This document shows positions 1 to 8,202 of a stretch of 64,000 nucleotides of DNA, one piece after another. The position numbers were made by a program, and so were the translations under genes. Position 1 is the stretch's first letter, and each line of letters opens with the position of its first letter. The notes under the pieces were generated by a model that was given only the letters and a program-made list of their open reading frames with translations, ran no database searches and had not been told where the DNA came from. Origin of the DNA: Streptomyces spinoverrucosus (GTDB lineage: Bacteria; Actinomycetota; Actinomycetes; Streptomycetales; Streptomycetaceae); assembly GCF_015712165.1 (NCBI RefSeq), contig NZ_JADPZX010000001.1, positions 434,001-498,000 of the forward strand, in the 5' to 3' direction.

Positions 1-243
1 CTCGGCATCTCCACCCTGCCGTTCCTCTACAACGTCTGGCGCACCGCCAGATACGGCAGGACGATGACCATGGACGACCCCTGGGGGTACGGGCGCGGCC
101 TGGAATGGGCCACCGCCTGTCCGCCGCCCCGGCACAACTTCGTCGCGCTGCCCCGCGTACGGTCCGAGTCCCCGGCGTTCGACCTGCACCATCCGGCGAT
201 CGCCCGGCAGCGGCAGCTCCGGAGAGGGGAGCAGACCCGATGA
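1..243 (+). CDS. ctaD: Cytochrome c oxidase subunit I, C-terminal end (partial)
   Basis: This is the last 80 residues of the catalytic subunit of an aa3-type terminal oxidase; the start lies left of the window. The tail is typical of actinobacterial Cta[20 protein letters not shown], then a stretch ending in SPAFDLHHP. The haem and copper ligands lie upstream and cannot be seen. The stop TGA overlaps the ATG of ctaF by four bases (ATGA), so the two are probably translationally coupled. The companion cytochrome b gene stands alone on the other strand, so this may be a second respiratory set rather than the main ctaCDF-ctaE-qcrCAB cluster. That last point is inference. Confidence 0.88.
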   Translation, partial: LGISTLPFLYNVWRTARYGRTMTMDDPWGYGRGLEWATACPPPRHNFVALPRVRSESPAFDLHHPAIARQRQLRRGEQTR

Positions 244-641
244 AGACGGAGGCCGTGCTGTTCGGGGGCGTGGCGCTGTTCTTCGGGGGGATCGCCGCGC
301 TGTACGGCGCGTGGTCCGAGGAGCCGGCCGGCACGGCGGTGCTGGTGATCGCGTTCCTGATGGCGGGCGTGGTGTCGTTCTTCAGCGCGGTGCAGTACCG
401 GCGCAAGGGGCGCCGCCCGCAGGACCGGCTCGACGCCGAGGTCGCCGACGCGGCGGGGCCGGTGGAGTTCTTCCCCGACGAGAGCCCGTGGCCGATCGTC
501 ACGGCGGCGGGCTTCGCGGTGGCGGCGATCGGTGTGGTGTACGGGCTGTGGCTGTTCCTCATCGGTCTCGCGGTGCTGTCCCGGGGGGTTCTGGGCCTGG
601 TTTTCCAGTACGCGCGTCGGGGTGCCGGTCGGCAGGAGTGA
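240..641 (+). CDS. ctaF: Cytochrome c oxidase subunit IV (CtaF family)
   Basis: A 133-residue membrane protein with four hydrophobic segments near residues 5-25, 32-52, 84-104 and 106-125, the usual layout of the small actinobacterial subunit IV. The segment [10 protein letters not shown] before the third helix is a family signature. It is thought to stabilise the aa3 oxidase core in the membrane. The ATG overlaps the ctaD stop as ATGA, which decides the start; a longer in-frame reading from position 105 would run inside ctaD and is unlikely. Its last 83 bases overlap the 3' end of the convergent qcrB gene, an unusually deep overlap. Confidence 0.88.
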   Translation: MKTEAVLFGGVALFFGGIAALYGAWSEEPAGTAVLVIAFLMAGVVSFFSAVQYRRKGRRPQDRLDAEVADAAGPVEFFPDESPWPIVTAAGFAVAAIGVVYGLWLFLIGLAVLSRGVLGLVFQYARRGAGRQE

Positions 642-2097
642 GCTCCGGGCGGGGCGCTCCGGGCCGGAACTCGCCGACCGGGCGGTGCTCGCTCTCGTAG
701 GCCCCTTCGACGGTCTGCCGGACGTCGCCGGTCGACACGCCCTCCCGCAGCCGCTGTTCCTCCGCGCGCAGCAGGGCGTGGCACAGCCGTCGGGTGATCA
801 CGAACGCGAGGACCGGGCCCAGCACCAGGGCCACGCGCAGGATCCAGGTCAGGGCGTTCACCGAGATCCGGAAGGCGAACGCCACGACGTCGTTGCCGCC
901 AGCCAGGAGCAGTACGCCGTAGAAGGTGACGCCGGCAACGCCGAGGGCGGTGCGGACGGGACGTTCCCGGGGCCGGTCGCACAGGTGCTGCTCCTGCTCC
1001 CACTCCCCCGTCAGCCGCTGTTCCACGAACGGGTACAGGTACAGGACCGTGAACAGCAGCCCGGGCAGCACGACCGCCGGGAGCAGCACGTTCCACATGA
1101 GGGTGTGCCCGAGGACGACCGTCTCCCAGGGCGGGACGAGGCGCAGCGCGCCCTCCAGGAAGCCGACGTACCAGTCGGGCTGGGCACCGGTCGACACCAG
1201 GTCGGCGCGGTAGGGGCCGTACGCCCAGATCGGGTTGATCTGGGCGACGCCGCCGATCACGGTGAGCAGGCCGAAGGTCATCAGGGACAGGCCGCCCGAG
1301 CCGGCGGTGAACTGGGGGAAGAACGGTCTGCCGACAGCGTTGCGGCGGGTGCGGCCCGGTTCGCGCCACTGGGTGTGCTTGAGGTGGAACACCAGGATGA
1401 GATGCAGGGTGACCAGGGCGATCAGGGCGCCGGGCAGCAGCAGGACGTGCATGACGTACAGCCGGGTGACGATGTCCTCGCCGGGGAACTCCGCGCCGAA
1501 CGCGAACATGCTCAGGTACGTCCCGACGATCGGGATGGAGAGCATGATGCCCTGGGCGATGCGCAGGCCGGTGCCGGAGAGCAGGTCGTCGGGGAGCGAG
1601 TAGCCCGCGAAGCCCTCGGCGAGGGCGAGCACGAACAGGGTGACGCCGATGACCCAGTTGAGCTCGCGGGGGCGGCGGAAGGCGCCGGTGAAGAAGATCC
1701 GCAGCAGGTGCACGCCGATGGCGGAGAGGAAGACCAGGGCGGCCCAGTGATGGGTCTGGCGCAGCAGCAGTCCGCCGCGGACGTCGAAGCTGATCTGCAG
1801 GGTGGAGTCGAAGGCCGCCGACATCTGCACACCGCGCAACGGCCGGTACGAGCCGTCGTAGACGACCTCGGTCATCTCCGGTTTGAAGAACAGCGTCAGC
1901 CACACGCCCGTCAGCAGCAGGACGATCAGGCTGTAGAGGGCCAGCTCGCCGAGCAGGAACGACCAGTGGTCGGGGAACGCCTTGCGCAGCAGGCCGCCCC
2001 CCTCGTACGCGGGCAGGCGGGCGTCGGCCGCGTCGGCGAGCCGGGCTCCTCGGGCAGGGGGGCGTCGCCGGGCCGCCGCCTCGTCGCCTCCTGCCAC
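559..2097 (-). CDS. qcrB: Cytochrome bc1 complex cytochrome b subunit
   Basis: A 512-residue polytopic protein of the quinol:cytochrome c reductase. The four haem-ligand histidines are visible: H116 and H130 in one helix (14 apart) and H217 and H232 in the other (15 apart, the spacing of the b6f/actinobacterial type). The quinol-site PEWY motif appears as PDWY at 307-310. The C-terminus carries extra helices and a polar Pro/Arg-rich tail, as in actinobacterial QcrB. No qcrC or qcrA lies beside it; the neighbour is ctaF, which it overlaps tail to tail. It is therefore probably a paralogue of the main qcrB, but this needs the rest of the genome. Confidence 0.88.
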   Translation of the reverse strand: MAGGDEAAARRRPPARGARLADAADARLPAYEGGGLLRKAFPDHWSFLLGELALYSLIVLLLTGVWLTLFFKPEMTEVVYDGSYRPLRGVQMSAAFDSTLQISFDVRGGLLLRQTHHWAALVFLSAIGVHLLRIFFTGAFRRPRELNWVIGVTLFVLALAEGFAGYSLPDDLLSGTGLRIAQGIMLSIPIVGTYLSMFAFGAEFPGEDIVTRLYVMHVLLLPGALIALVTLHLILVFHLKHTQWREPGRTRRNAVGRPFFPQFTAGSGGLSLMTFGLLTVIGGVAQINPIWAYGPYRADLVSTGAQPDWYVGFLEGALRLVPPWETVVLGHTLMWNVLLPAVVLPGLLFTVLYLYPFVEQRLTGEWEQEQHLCDRPRERPVRTALGVAGVTFYGVLLLAGGNDVVAFAFRISVNALTWILRVALVLGPVLAFVITRRLCHALLRAEEQRLREGVSTGDVRQTVEGAYESEHRPVGEFRPGAPRPELTPADRHPDARTGKPGPEPPGTAPRDR

Positions 2098-2182
2098 CTC
2101 ACGCCACCTCCGACCGCCGCCCGCACCGTCCCGTGCTGTCTATCCCGCACCGGGACGGCGCCGAGCGCCCGTGGGGCGTGAA

Positions 2183-2201
2183 ACACCCCGTTCGGGGGTG
2201 T
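2183..2201 (-). terminator. Stem-loop downstream of the CBS gene
   Basis: ACACCCC pairs with GGGGTGT across a five-base loop (7 bp stem), 10 bases beyond the stop codon of the CBS-domain gene. There is no U-tract, which is usual in streptomycetes. It sits between that gene and the qcrB start, so it may separate the two transcripts. Confidence 0.45.
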
Positions 2202-2211
2202 GCGAAAGGGC

Positions 2212-2631
2212 CTAAACGTTGGGCTTGGCCACGCTGATGTCGCCCAGTGCCGACCCCGAGTCGCGTTCCATCGCCAGGTCACCCAGGGAGACGATGCCCA
2301 CCGGGTGGTCGTGGTCGACGACCGGGATGCGGCGTACGGCGTGTTCGCGCATGAGTTCCACCGCGTGGTCCAGTTCCTCGTCGGGCCGCACGGTCACCAG
2401 GTCGTCGCTGCACGCGGCGGCCACGGTGATCTCGTCGGGGTCGCCGCCGTCGGCGATCGACCTCACCACCAGGTCGCGGTCGGTGACCAGGCCGCGCAGG
2501 TGGTCGCCGTCCGTGACCAGGACGGCGCCGAGGTCCTGGTCGCGCATGATCCGGGCCACCGCCGCGACGGAGGTCTGCGGTTCGACGGTCACCGGGTCGC
2601 CGGTCATGATGTCGCGGACGTACTGGGCCAT
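2212..2631 (-). CDS. Twin CBS-domain protein
   Basis: A 139-residue cytoplasmic protein made only of two CBS motifs, about residues 7-62 and 74-128; tandem CBS modules fold together and usually bind adenine nucleotides. Characteristic pieces are DIMTGDPVTV at the start of the first, GLVTDRDL at its end, and RRIPVVDHDHPVGIVSLGDLA in the second. The ATG is chosen because GAGGAGG stands seven bases upstream. The gene follows a SpoIIE-type phosphatase by 68 bases on the same strand, so co-transcription and a shared stress or energy-sensing role are plausible. The ligand is unknown. Confidence 0.85.
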   Translation of the reverse strand: MAQYVRDIMTGDPVTVEPQTSVAAVARIMRDQDLGAVLVTDGDHLRGLVTDRDLVVRSIADGGDPDEITVAAACSDDLVTVRPDEELDHAVELMREHAVRRIPVVDHDHPVGIVSLGDLAMERDSGSALGDISVAKPNV

Positions 2632-2699
2632 GACGTACCTCCTCGTCTGCTGTTCCTCGCCCTCCGGGTACCCGGGGCGGCCGGGTCGGCACGTGCGGG

Positions 2700-5144
2700 T
2701 CAGCCGTCCAGGGCGAGCTCGCTCCACACCTGTTTGCCGCCGCTGACCGGGACCGTTCCCCAGGCCGCCGACATGGCCTCGACGAGGAGGAGGCCGCGGC
2801 CGCCGGTGGCCTCCCAGCCGATGCGGGTCGGCTTGACGGGGCTGCGCGGGGAGGTGTCGGCGACGGCGACGCGCAGCCGGCTGTCGACGAGGGTGAGGTC
2901 GAGGCGGACCGGGCCGTCCGTGTGCACGAGGGCGTTGGTGACGAGTTCGGAGACGACCAGCAGGACGGCGTCCCTTTGCGTGGTCACGCCCCAGGCGCGC
3001 AGGGTGCGCCGGGTGAAGCGACGGGCGTGCCCGACAGCCTCGGGGACCCGCCACACGGTCCAGGTCTCGCGCCGGGGGCGTATCGCCATGCCGTCGTAGC
3101 GCATGAGGAGCAGCGCCACGTCGTCGCCGCGGTGCGCGTCGCCGAGCAGGCCGTCGGCGACCAGGCCCAGGTGGGCGGGGTCGGAGGCGGCGAGCCGGTC
3201 GGCGAAGCCGGCCATGCCCTCGTCGATGTCGGTGTCGGCGGTCTCGACCAGGCCGTCTGTGGTGAGGGCGAGCAGGGTGCCGGGCTGCAGCCGCAGCGGG
3301 CTCATCGGGAAGTCCGCCTGGACCAGCACGCCGAGCGGCGGGCCGCCCTCGGCCTCCGCGATGTGGGCGCTGCCGTCGGGGTGGCGCACCACCGGGGGCA
3401 GATGGCCGGCGCGGACGCACCAGGCGGAGCCCTCCTCCATGTCGACGTCGACGTAGACGCAGGTGGCGAAGAGGTCGGTCTCCATGTCGACGAGCAGCCG
3501 GTTGGCGTGCGAGACCACGACGTCGGGCGGGTGGCCCTCGACGGCGTAGGCGCGCAGGGCGGTGCGCATCTGGCCCATGAGGGTGGCGGCGCCCGCGCTG
3601 TGGCCCTGGACGTCGCCGATGACGAGGGCGACGTGGTTGTCGGGCAGCGGGATCACGTCGTACCAGTCGCCGCCGACCTCCAGCCCGGCCGTGGCGGGCA
3701 GGTAGCGGGCGACGGCGACCGCGCCGGGCAGCTTCGGCAGACGGCGCGGGAGGAGCTGGCGCTGGAGCATGCCGACGAGTTCGTGCTCGGCGTCGAAGGC
3801 GTGGGCGCGCATCAGGGCCTGTCCGGCGAGGCCGGCGGAGGCGGTGAGCAGGGCGCGTTCGTCGGGGCCGAAGTGGTGCGGGCGGTCCCAGCCGATCAGA
3901 CAGGCGCCGGCCATCCGGCCCGCGGCGGGCAGCGGGAGGACGGCGAGACCGCCGGGGCCGACGTCGGCGAGCGCGGGTTCCAGGGCGGTGCCCGCGGGCC
4001 AGATCTGGGCGCGGCCCTCGCGCAGGGCGGCGGCGAGGGTGGGCATGGCGCGCACGGGCGCGTCGGGCCATTCGGTGCGCCACTCCAGGCGCCACAGCTC
4101 GGGCCAGGCCTCCGGTTCGGGCGGGTCGAGGACGGTGACGACGAGCCGGTCGTGCTCCAGTTCGGCCAGGGCGATCCGGTCGGCCTGCAGGGGTCGGCGC
4201 AGGGCGGCGACCACGGCCTGGCTGACGTCCCGGACGGTGCCGGCGTTGGACAGGGCGGCGGCCAGCCGCTGGATGCGGGCCACGTCCGTGACGTCGGAGC
4301 GCAGCGTCGAGGCGTCGTCGACCGTGCCCGCCAGCCGGGCCGGGACGCCCTCGCCGCCGGGCACCAGGCGGCCGCGCAGCCGGAGCCACTTGGGTGGTCC
4401 GGTGGGCTGGAGCACCCGGAACTCCAGTTCGCGTTCGCCGATCGTCATGTGGTCGGCCTCCACCACGGACATCAGCGACGGCAGGTCCTCCGGCACGGTC
4501 AGGCCGAGCAGCGTCTCGACCTTGCCGTCGAACGCGTCCCGGGTGAGGCCGAACAGCTCCAGGATGTCGTCGCCGACCTCCGCCCGGCCGGTGTCCATGG
4601 CCAGGCTGAACGCACCCGGCGCCAGCTCGCCGCCCTCGACGGGGGCGGCCGGGAAGGGAGCGGCGACCGCGTCGGCGATCAGCTCCAGGCACTTGCGGTC
4701 CTCGGTGTCGAAACCTTCCCGGCACTCGCTCACGGCGAGCAGACAGCTCCCGGCGCCGTCGCGGCGGGCGGGCAGCGCGGCCAGGAAGAAGTCCCGCGCA
4801 GGGGTACGGCGGGCCTCCGCGCGGTCGGCGAGTTCGCCCGGGCCGAGCCACACGGGGTGCCCGGCGTGGTGGGCGTCGGCCACCGGGGAGCTTCCGGCGA
4901 GCGGGTAGCCGTCGCGCAGGCCGTACAGGGTCCTGGGCACGCCGGCCGACTCGGCCAGGCACAGCAGCTCGCCGTCCTCGCTGGGCGTGTACACGGCGGC
5001 GAAGGTCGCTCGCGCGAAGACGAGCACCTGTTCGAGGACCCGGCGCCTGCGTTCGGGGGTGTCCGGGTCGGCCCTGAGCACCGAGAGGGCGTCCTCGGCA
5101 CGCAGCACTCTCGCCCTGCGACCGGCAACGCCCTCACTGACCAC
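2700..5144 (-). CDS. SpoIIE-type PP2C phosphatase with GAF, PAS and histidine-kinase-like ATPase domains (no. 1)
   Basis: An 814-residue multi-domain regulator. From N to C: a GAF-like region (about 30-165), a PAS-like region (175-290), a second GAF (300-445), a SpoIIE/RsbU phosphatase domain (460-660) with VGGDWYDVIP near 489 and VIGDVQGH after it, and a HATPase_c anti-sigma-kinase-like domain (690-814) with the N-box SELVTNALVHT and GGRGLLLVE. Such proteins dephosphorylate anti-anti-sigma factors; the ATPase part resembles RsbW. Start is GTG. It stands divergent from ramC with 205 bases between, and a CBS gene follows. Signal and partner are not evident. Confidence 0.85.
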   Translation of the reverse strand: MVSEGVAGRRARVLRAEDALSVLRADPDTPERRRRVLEQVLVFARATFAAVYTPSEDGELLCLAESAGVPRTLYGLRDGYPLAGSSPVADAHHAGHPVWLGPGELADRAEARRTPARDFFLAALPARRDGAGSCLLAVSECREGFDTEDRKCLELIADAVAAPFPAAPVEGGELAPGAFSLAMDTGRAEVGDDILELFGLTRDAFDGKVETLLGLTVPEDLPSLMSVVEADHMTIGERELEFRVLQPTGPPKWLRLRGRLVPGGEGVPARLAGTVDDASTLRSDVTDVARIQRLAAALSNAGTVRDVSQAVVAALRRPLQADRIALAELEHDRLVVTVLDPPEPEAWPELWRLEWRTEWPDAPVRAMPTLAAALREGRAQIWPAGTALEPALADVGPGGLAVLPLPAAGRMAGACLIGWDRPHHFGPDERALLTASAGLAGQALMRAHAFDAEHELVGMLQRQLLPRRLPKLPGAVAVARYLPATAGLEVGGDWYDVIPLPDNHVALVIGDVQGHSAGAATLMGQMRTALRAYAVEGHPPDVVVSHANRLLVDMETDLFATCVYVDVDMEEGSAWCVRAGHLPPVVRHPDGSAHIAEAEGGPPLGVLVQADFPMSPLRLQPGTLLALTTDGLVETADTDIDEGMAGFADRLAASDPAHLGLVADGLLGDAHRGDDVALLLMRYDGMAIRPRRETWTVWRVPEAVGHARRFTRRTLRAWGVTTQRDAVLLVVSELVTNALVHTDGPVRLDLTLVDSRLRVAVADTSPRSPVKPTRIGWEATGGRGLLLVEAMSAAWGTVPVSGGKQVWSELALDG

Positions 5145-5253
5145 GTCCGTATTACAGCGCTTATGACCGTCGCGCGCAGCCCCTGTGAACGCGGTATGGC
5201 CGCCGGACGGCGAGCGGGGCGGGTGGGCGCTCGAAACACACCGAACAGGTTTT

Positions 5254-5265
5254 TACGCATGCGTA
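5254..5265. promoter_or_regulatory. 12-bp perfect palindrome upstream of ramC
   Basis: TACGCATGCGTA, preceded by a run of five T's, lies about 85 bases before the ramC start in the 205-base gap between the divergent phosphatase gene and ramC. Its position makes it a candidate operator for the ramC promoter. I cannot match it to the RamR site with certainty; it could also be chance. Confidence 0.35.
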
Positions 5266-5349
5266 CCGCACGGGCGTCTCGTGACAGGCGTGACTGTCGG
5301 GGGCCCTCCGACGGCTGGAAGGCTCGTTGCGGTCACGGAGGGGGAGGGC

Positions 5350-7926
5350 ATGGACAAGCGGTACGAGGTGTACGCGCTGGCGGACAGCCACTTCTACGAC
5401 ACGCCGGACCGGCTCGGAGGCGGCAGCGAGCCCCTGTTCGAGACGGCCCGCCGCCCGGCGCCGGAGGGCTGGTCGACGGCCCGCGTCGGCGACTGGCTGA
5501 CGCTGACACCGCTCGGCCCGGACGGCACGCCCGCGGCCGGACCCGCGCAGGGCTGGAAGATCCACGCCTCCGCCACCCGCGCGGACGCGGACCGGATCGC
5601 GGCGATCGTGTGGGACTACTGCGTGCCCCGGCGTATCCCGTTCAAGTTCGTCCCGGCTCCCCACCTGCTGCACCTGCGCAACGCCAAGTACGCCCCGCGC
5701 GACGGCAGCGGCAAGTTCGTCACCGTCTATCCGGCCGACGACGAGCAGCTGCACGTCGTGCTGCGCGAGCTGGGCGAGCTGCTGAACGGCTTCGAGGGGC
5801 CGTACATCCTCACCGACCTGCGCTGGAACGACGGTCCGCTGTACGTCCGCTACGGCGCGTTCGCGCGCACGTTCGTCGTCGACGAGCGCGGTTCGCTGGT
5901 GCCGGCGGTGCGGGACGGCGAGGGGAAGCTGGTGCCGGACCGGCGGACGCCGTCCTTCCGGGTGCCCGGCTGGGTGACGCTGCCCGCCTTCCTCGAACCG
6001 CAGCTCACGGTCCGCAACACCACGACGGTCGGCGACCTGCCGTACCGGATCGAGAAGGCGCTGCACTTCTCCAACGGCGGCGGGGTCTACGTCGGCACCG
6101 ACACGCGCGACGGGCGCCGGGTGGTGCTCAAGGAGGGCCGGCCGCACGCGGGGCTGGCCGCCGACGGGGCGGACGCGATCGCCCGTCTGGAGCGTGAGAA
6201 GGACGCGCTGGAGCGAGTGGCGGGCACCGGGGTGGTGCCCGAGGTGCGCGACTGGTTCACGCTCGGCGACCACCGGTTCCTGGTGATGGACTTCGTGGAG
6301 GGACGGCCCCTGAACTCCTTCTTCGCCGAGCGGCACCCGCTGCTCCGCGCCGACCCGGACCCGCGGGCCGTCGCCGACTACACGGCGTGGGCGCTGCGCA
6401 TCCACCGGGCGGTCGAGCGGGCGGTCGAGGCGGTGCACGCGCGCGGGATCGTCTTCAATGACCTGCACGTCTTCAACATCATGGTGGCCCCGGACGAGGA
6501 GACCGTCCGTCTGATCGACTTCGAGGCCGCCGCGCCCGTCACCGACAACGGCCGCCAAGTCGTCGCCCACCCCGGCTTCTTCGCCCCGCCGGACCGCCGG
6601 GGCACGGACGTCGACCGCTATGCGCTGGCCTGTCTGCGCCTCGCCCTGTTCCTGCCCGTCACCACGCTGTTCGTGGTCGACCGGGGCAAGGCGGCGCATC
6701 TGGCGGACGTCGTCGCGGAGCAGTTCCCGGACCTGCCCAGGGCCTTCCTGGACGAGGCGGTCGCGGAGATCACCCGGGGCGCCGCCCGGCCCTCGCTTTC
6801 CACACCGCTGGTCCGGCCCGGGGACTGGCCGCACAGCCGTGACTCGATGGTCAAGGCGATCCTCGCCTCGGCCACCCCGGAACGCACCGACCGGCTCTTC
6901 CCCGGCGACATCACCCAGTTCTCCGACGGCGGCGGCCTCGGCCTCGCCCACGGCGCCGCCGGTGTGCTGTACGCGCTGGAGCGGACCGGCGCCGAACGGT
7001 ACGAGGAGGGCGAGCGCTGGCTGCTGGCCCGCACCGACCCGCCGCCCGTCGGCACACCGCTCGGCCTGTACGACGGACTGGCGGGCGTCGCCCTGGTGCT
7101 GGACCGGCTCGGCCACCGGCAACGGGCCCTGGACCTGATCGACGTCGTCCTGCGTGAGCGCTGGCAGAAACTCGCCTCCGACCTGCACGGCGGACTGGCC
7201 GGACTGGGCCTGGTCCTCGGCCGGCTGGCGGGTACCACCGGCGAGGAGCGGCTGGCCGAGCGGGCCGAGGAGGCCGCCCGGATCCTTGTGGGACGGCTCG
7301 CCGAGCCGCTGCCCGAGACCCCGCGCCGACGGGCCGGACTGCTGCGCGGCATGACCGGCCCCGCCCTGTTCCTGCTGCGGCACTACGAGGACACCGGCGC
7401 GCGCGAGCTGCTGGACGCGGCCGGGACGGCACTGCGCCGGGACCTGGACTGCTGCGTCGTGCAGAAGGGCGGCTCGCTGGAGGTCGACGAGGGCTGGCGG
7501 ACCATGCCGTACCTCGGCGACGGCAGCGTGGGCCTGGGCATGGTCCTCGACGACTACCTCGCCCACGCCGCCGACGACACCGGCGAGTTCGAGCGGGCCC
7601 GCGCCGGCATCCTCACCGCCGCCACCTCCCGCTTCTACGCGCAGCCCGGGCTGTTCCAGGGCCGCGCCGGAATGATCCTGCACCTCAGCCGCACCGCCAC
7701 GCCGGGCGCCACCAAGGCACGCTTGGCCGAACAGGTCGCCGGGCTCGGCTGGTACGCGCTGGCGTACCAGGGCCAACTGGCCTTCCCCGGCCACCAGATG
7801 ATGCGGCTGTCCATGGATCTCGCCACCGGAACGGCGGGCTGCCTGCTCGCGCTCGGCGCCGCCCTCGGCGACCCGGCCGCCGCGCACCTGCCGTTCCTGC
7901 CGCCGCCCGGCCGGAAGCCGTCATAA
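5350..7926 (+). CDS. ramC: Class III lanthipeptide synthetase LanKC (RamC/AmfT type)
   Basis: An 858-residue cytoplasmic three-part enzyme that makes a SapB-like peptide: it phosphorylates Ser/Thr of the precursor, eliminates phosphate and cyclises. The N-terminal third is the lyase part. The kinase part shows GGGVYVG, K261 in VVLKEG, the catalytic stretch FNDLHVFN (D371, N376) and DFE (D390) in place of DFG. The C-terminal part is LanC-like, with repeated HG..G motifs such as GLAHGAAGVLYALE, and without the zinc-binding CHG of true LanC, as expected in class III. The ATG at 5350 follows GGAGGGGGAGGG. The precursor gene lies 83 bases downstream, followed by the exporter genes. Confidence 0.93.
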   Translation: MDKRYEVYALADSHFYDTPDRLGGGSEPLFETARRPAPEGWSTARVGDWLTLTPLGPDGTPAAGPAQGWKIHASATRADADRIAAIVWDYCVPRRIPFKFVPAPHLLHLRNAKYAPRDGSGKFVTVYPADDEQLHVVLRELGELLNGFEGPYILTDLRWNDGPLYVRYGAFARTFVVDERGSLVPAVRDGEGKLVPDRRTPSFRVPGWVTLPAFLEPQLTVRNTTTVGDLPYRIEKALHFSNGGGVYVGTDTRDGRRVVLKEGRPHAGLAADGADAIARLEREKDALERVAGTGVVPEVRDWFTLGDHRFLVMDFVEGRPLNSFFAERHPLLRADPDPRAVADYTAWALRIHRAVERAVEAVHARGIVFNDLHVFNIMVAPDEETVRLIDFEAAAPVTDNGRQVVAHPGFFAPPDRRGTDVDRYALACLRLALFLPVTTLFVVDRGKAAHLADVVAEQFPDLPRAFLDEAVAEITRGAARPSLSTPLVRPGDWPHSRDSMVKAILASATPERTDRLFPGDITQFSDGGGLGLAHGAAGVLYALERTGAERYEEGERWLLARTDPPPVGTPLGLYDGLAGVALVLDRLGHRQRALDLIDVVLRERWQKLASDLHGGLAGLGLVLGRLAGTTGEERLAERAEEAARILVGRLAEPLPETPRRRAGLLRGMTGPALFLLRHYEDTGARELLDAAGTALRRDLDCCVVQKGGSLEVDEGWRTMPYLGDGSVGLGMVLDDYLAHAADDTGEFERARAGILTAATSRFYAQPGLFQGRAGMILHLSRTATPGATKARLAEQVAGLGWYALAYQGQLAFPGHQMMRLSMDLATGTAGCLLALGAALGDPAAAHLPFLPPPGRKPS

Positions 7927-7947
7927 GGCCGGCGGCCCTCACAGACG

Positions 7948-7971
7948 CGGCTCCGCGCATCGGCGGAGTCG
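7948..7971 (+). other. Stem-loop between ramC and ramS
   Basis: CGGCTCCGC pairs with GCGGAGTCG (9 bp with one G-U pair, 6-base loop), 22 bases after the ramC stop and 39 bases before the ramS start. It could stabilise the 5' end of a processed ramS message or cause partial termination. Inference only. Confidence 0.35.
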
Positions 7972-8009
7972 TGACACCACCCCGTCCCCATGGATGAAAG
8001 GACACGAAG

Positions 8010-8120
8010 ATGGCACTGCTCGACCTGCAGGCGATGGACACCGAGGAGTACACCGGCGGCCAGAGCACCCTCAGCCTGCTCTCCTGTGTCAGCGCGGCGA
8101 GCATCACGCTCTGCCTCTGA
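8010..8120 (+). CDS. ramS: SapB/AmfS-like class III lanthipeptide precursor
   Basis: A 36-residue peptide missed by ordinary length cut-offs. The leader holds the conserved box LLDLQ (residues 3-7), the LanKC recognition element. The C-terminal part has two consecutive S-x-x-S-x-x-x-C motifs: S19-S22-C26 and S28-S31-C35, exactly the labionin/lanthionine ring pattern of SapB and AmfS. AAAGGA lies about 9 bases upstream of the ATG. If the core starts at T15-G16, as TG does in SapB, the core is 22 residues and the leader only 14, shorter than the 21 of RamS. In related species the product is a surfactant that helps aerial hyphae emerge. Confidence 0.93.
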   Translation: MALLDLQAMDTEEYTGGQSTLSLLSCVSAASITLCL

Positions 8121-8140
8121 CCAGCGGCACCCGCACGGCT

Positions 8141-8177
8141 CCGGGCGGCCACTTCCCGCGAGGGAGGGGCCGCCCGG
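8141..8177 (+). terminator. Strong stem-loop after ramS
   Basis: CCGGGCGGCC pairs with GGCCGCCCGG, and an inner stem CTTCCC/GGGAGG with tetraloop GCGA extends it to about 16 bp with one bulged A. It begins 20 bases after the ramS stop and ends 25 bases before ramA. It probably acts as an attenuator, giving much ramS RNA and little exporter RNA. Confidence 0.7.
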
Positions 8178-8202
8178 GGTCCGTCCGTGAGGCGGTACTC
8201 CC

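Noticed and set aside
532..2181. 549-codon open frame on the + strand across qcrB
   Set aside because: It is the antisense shadow of qcrB, whose haem ligands and PDWY motif are clear; the predicted protein is Gln/Arg/Gly-rich without any fold.
2212..4962. 916-codon open frame on the minus strand overlapping phosphatase no. 1
   Set aside because: Only its last 139 codons (the CBS protein) are real; the rest is an Arg/Pro-rich out-of-frame reading of the phosphatase gene.
5161..7887. 908-codon open frame antisense to ramC
   Set aside because: ramC shows kinase and cyclase motifs in its own frame; the antisense product is low-complexity with no motif.
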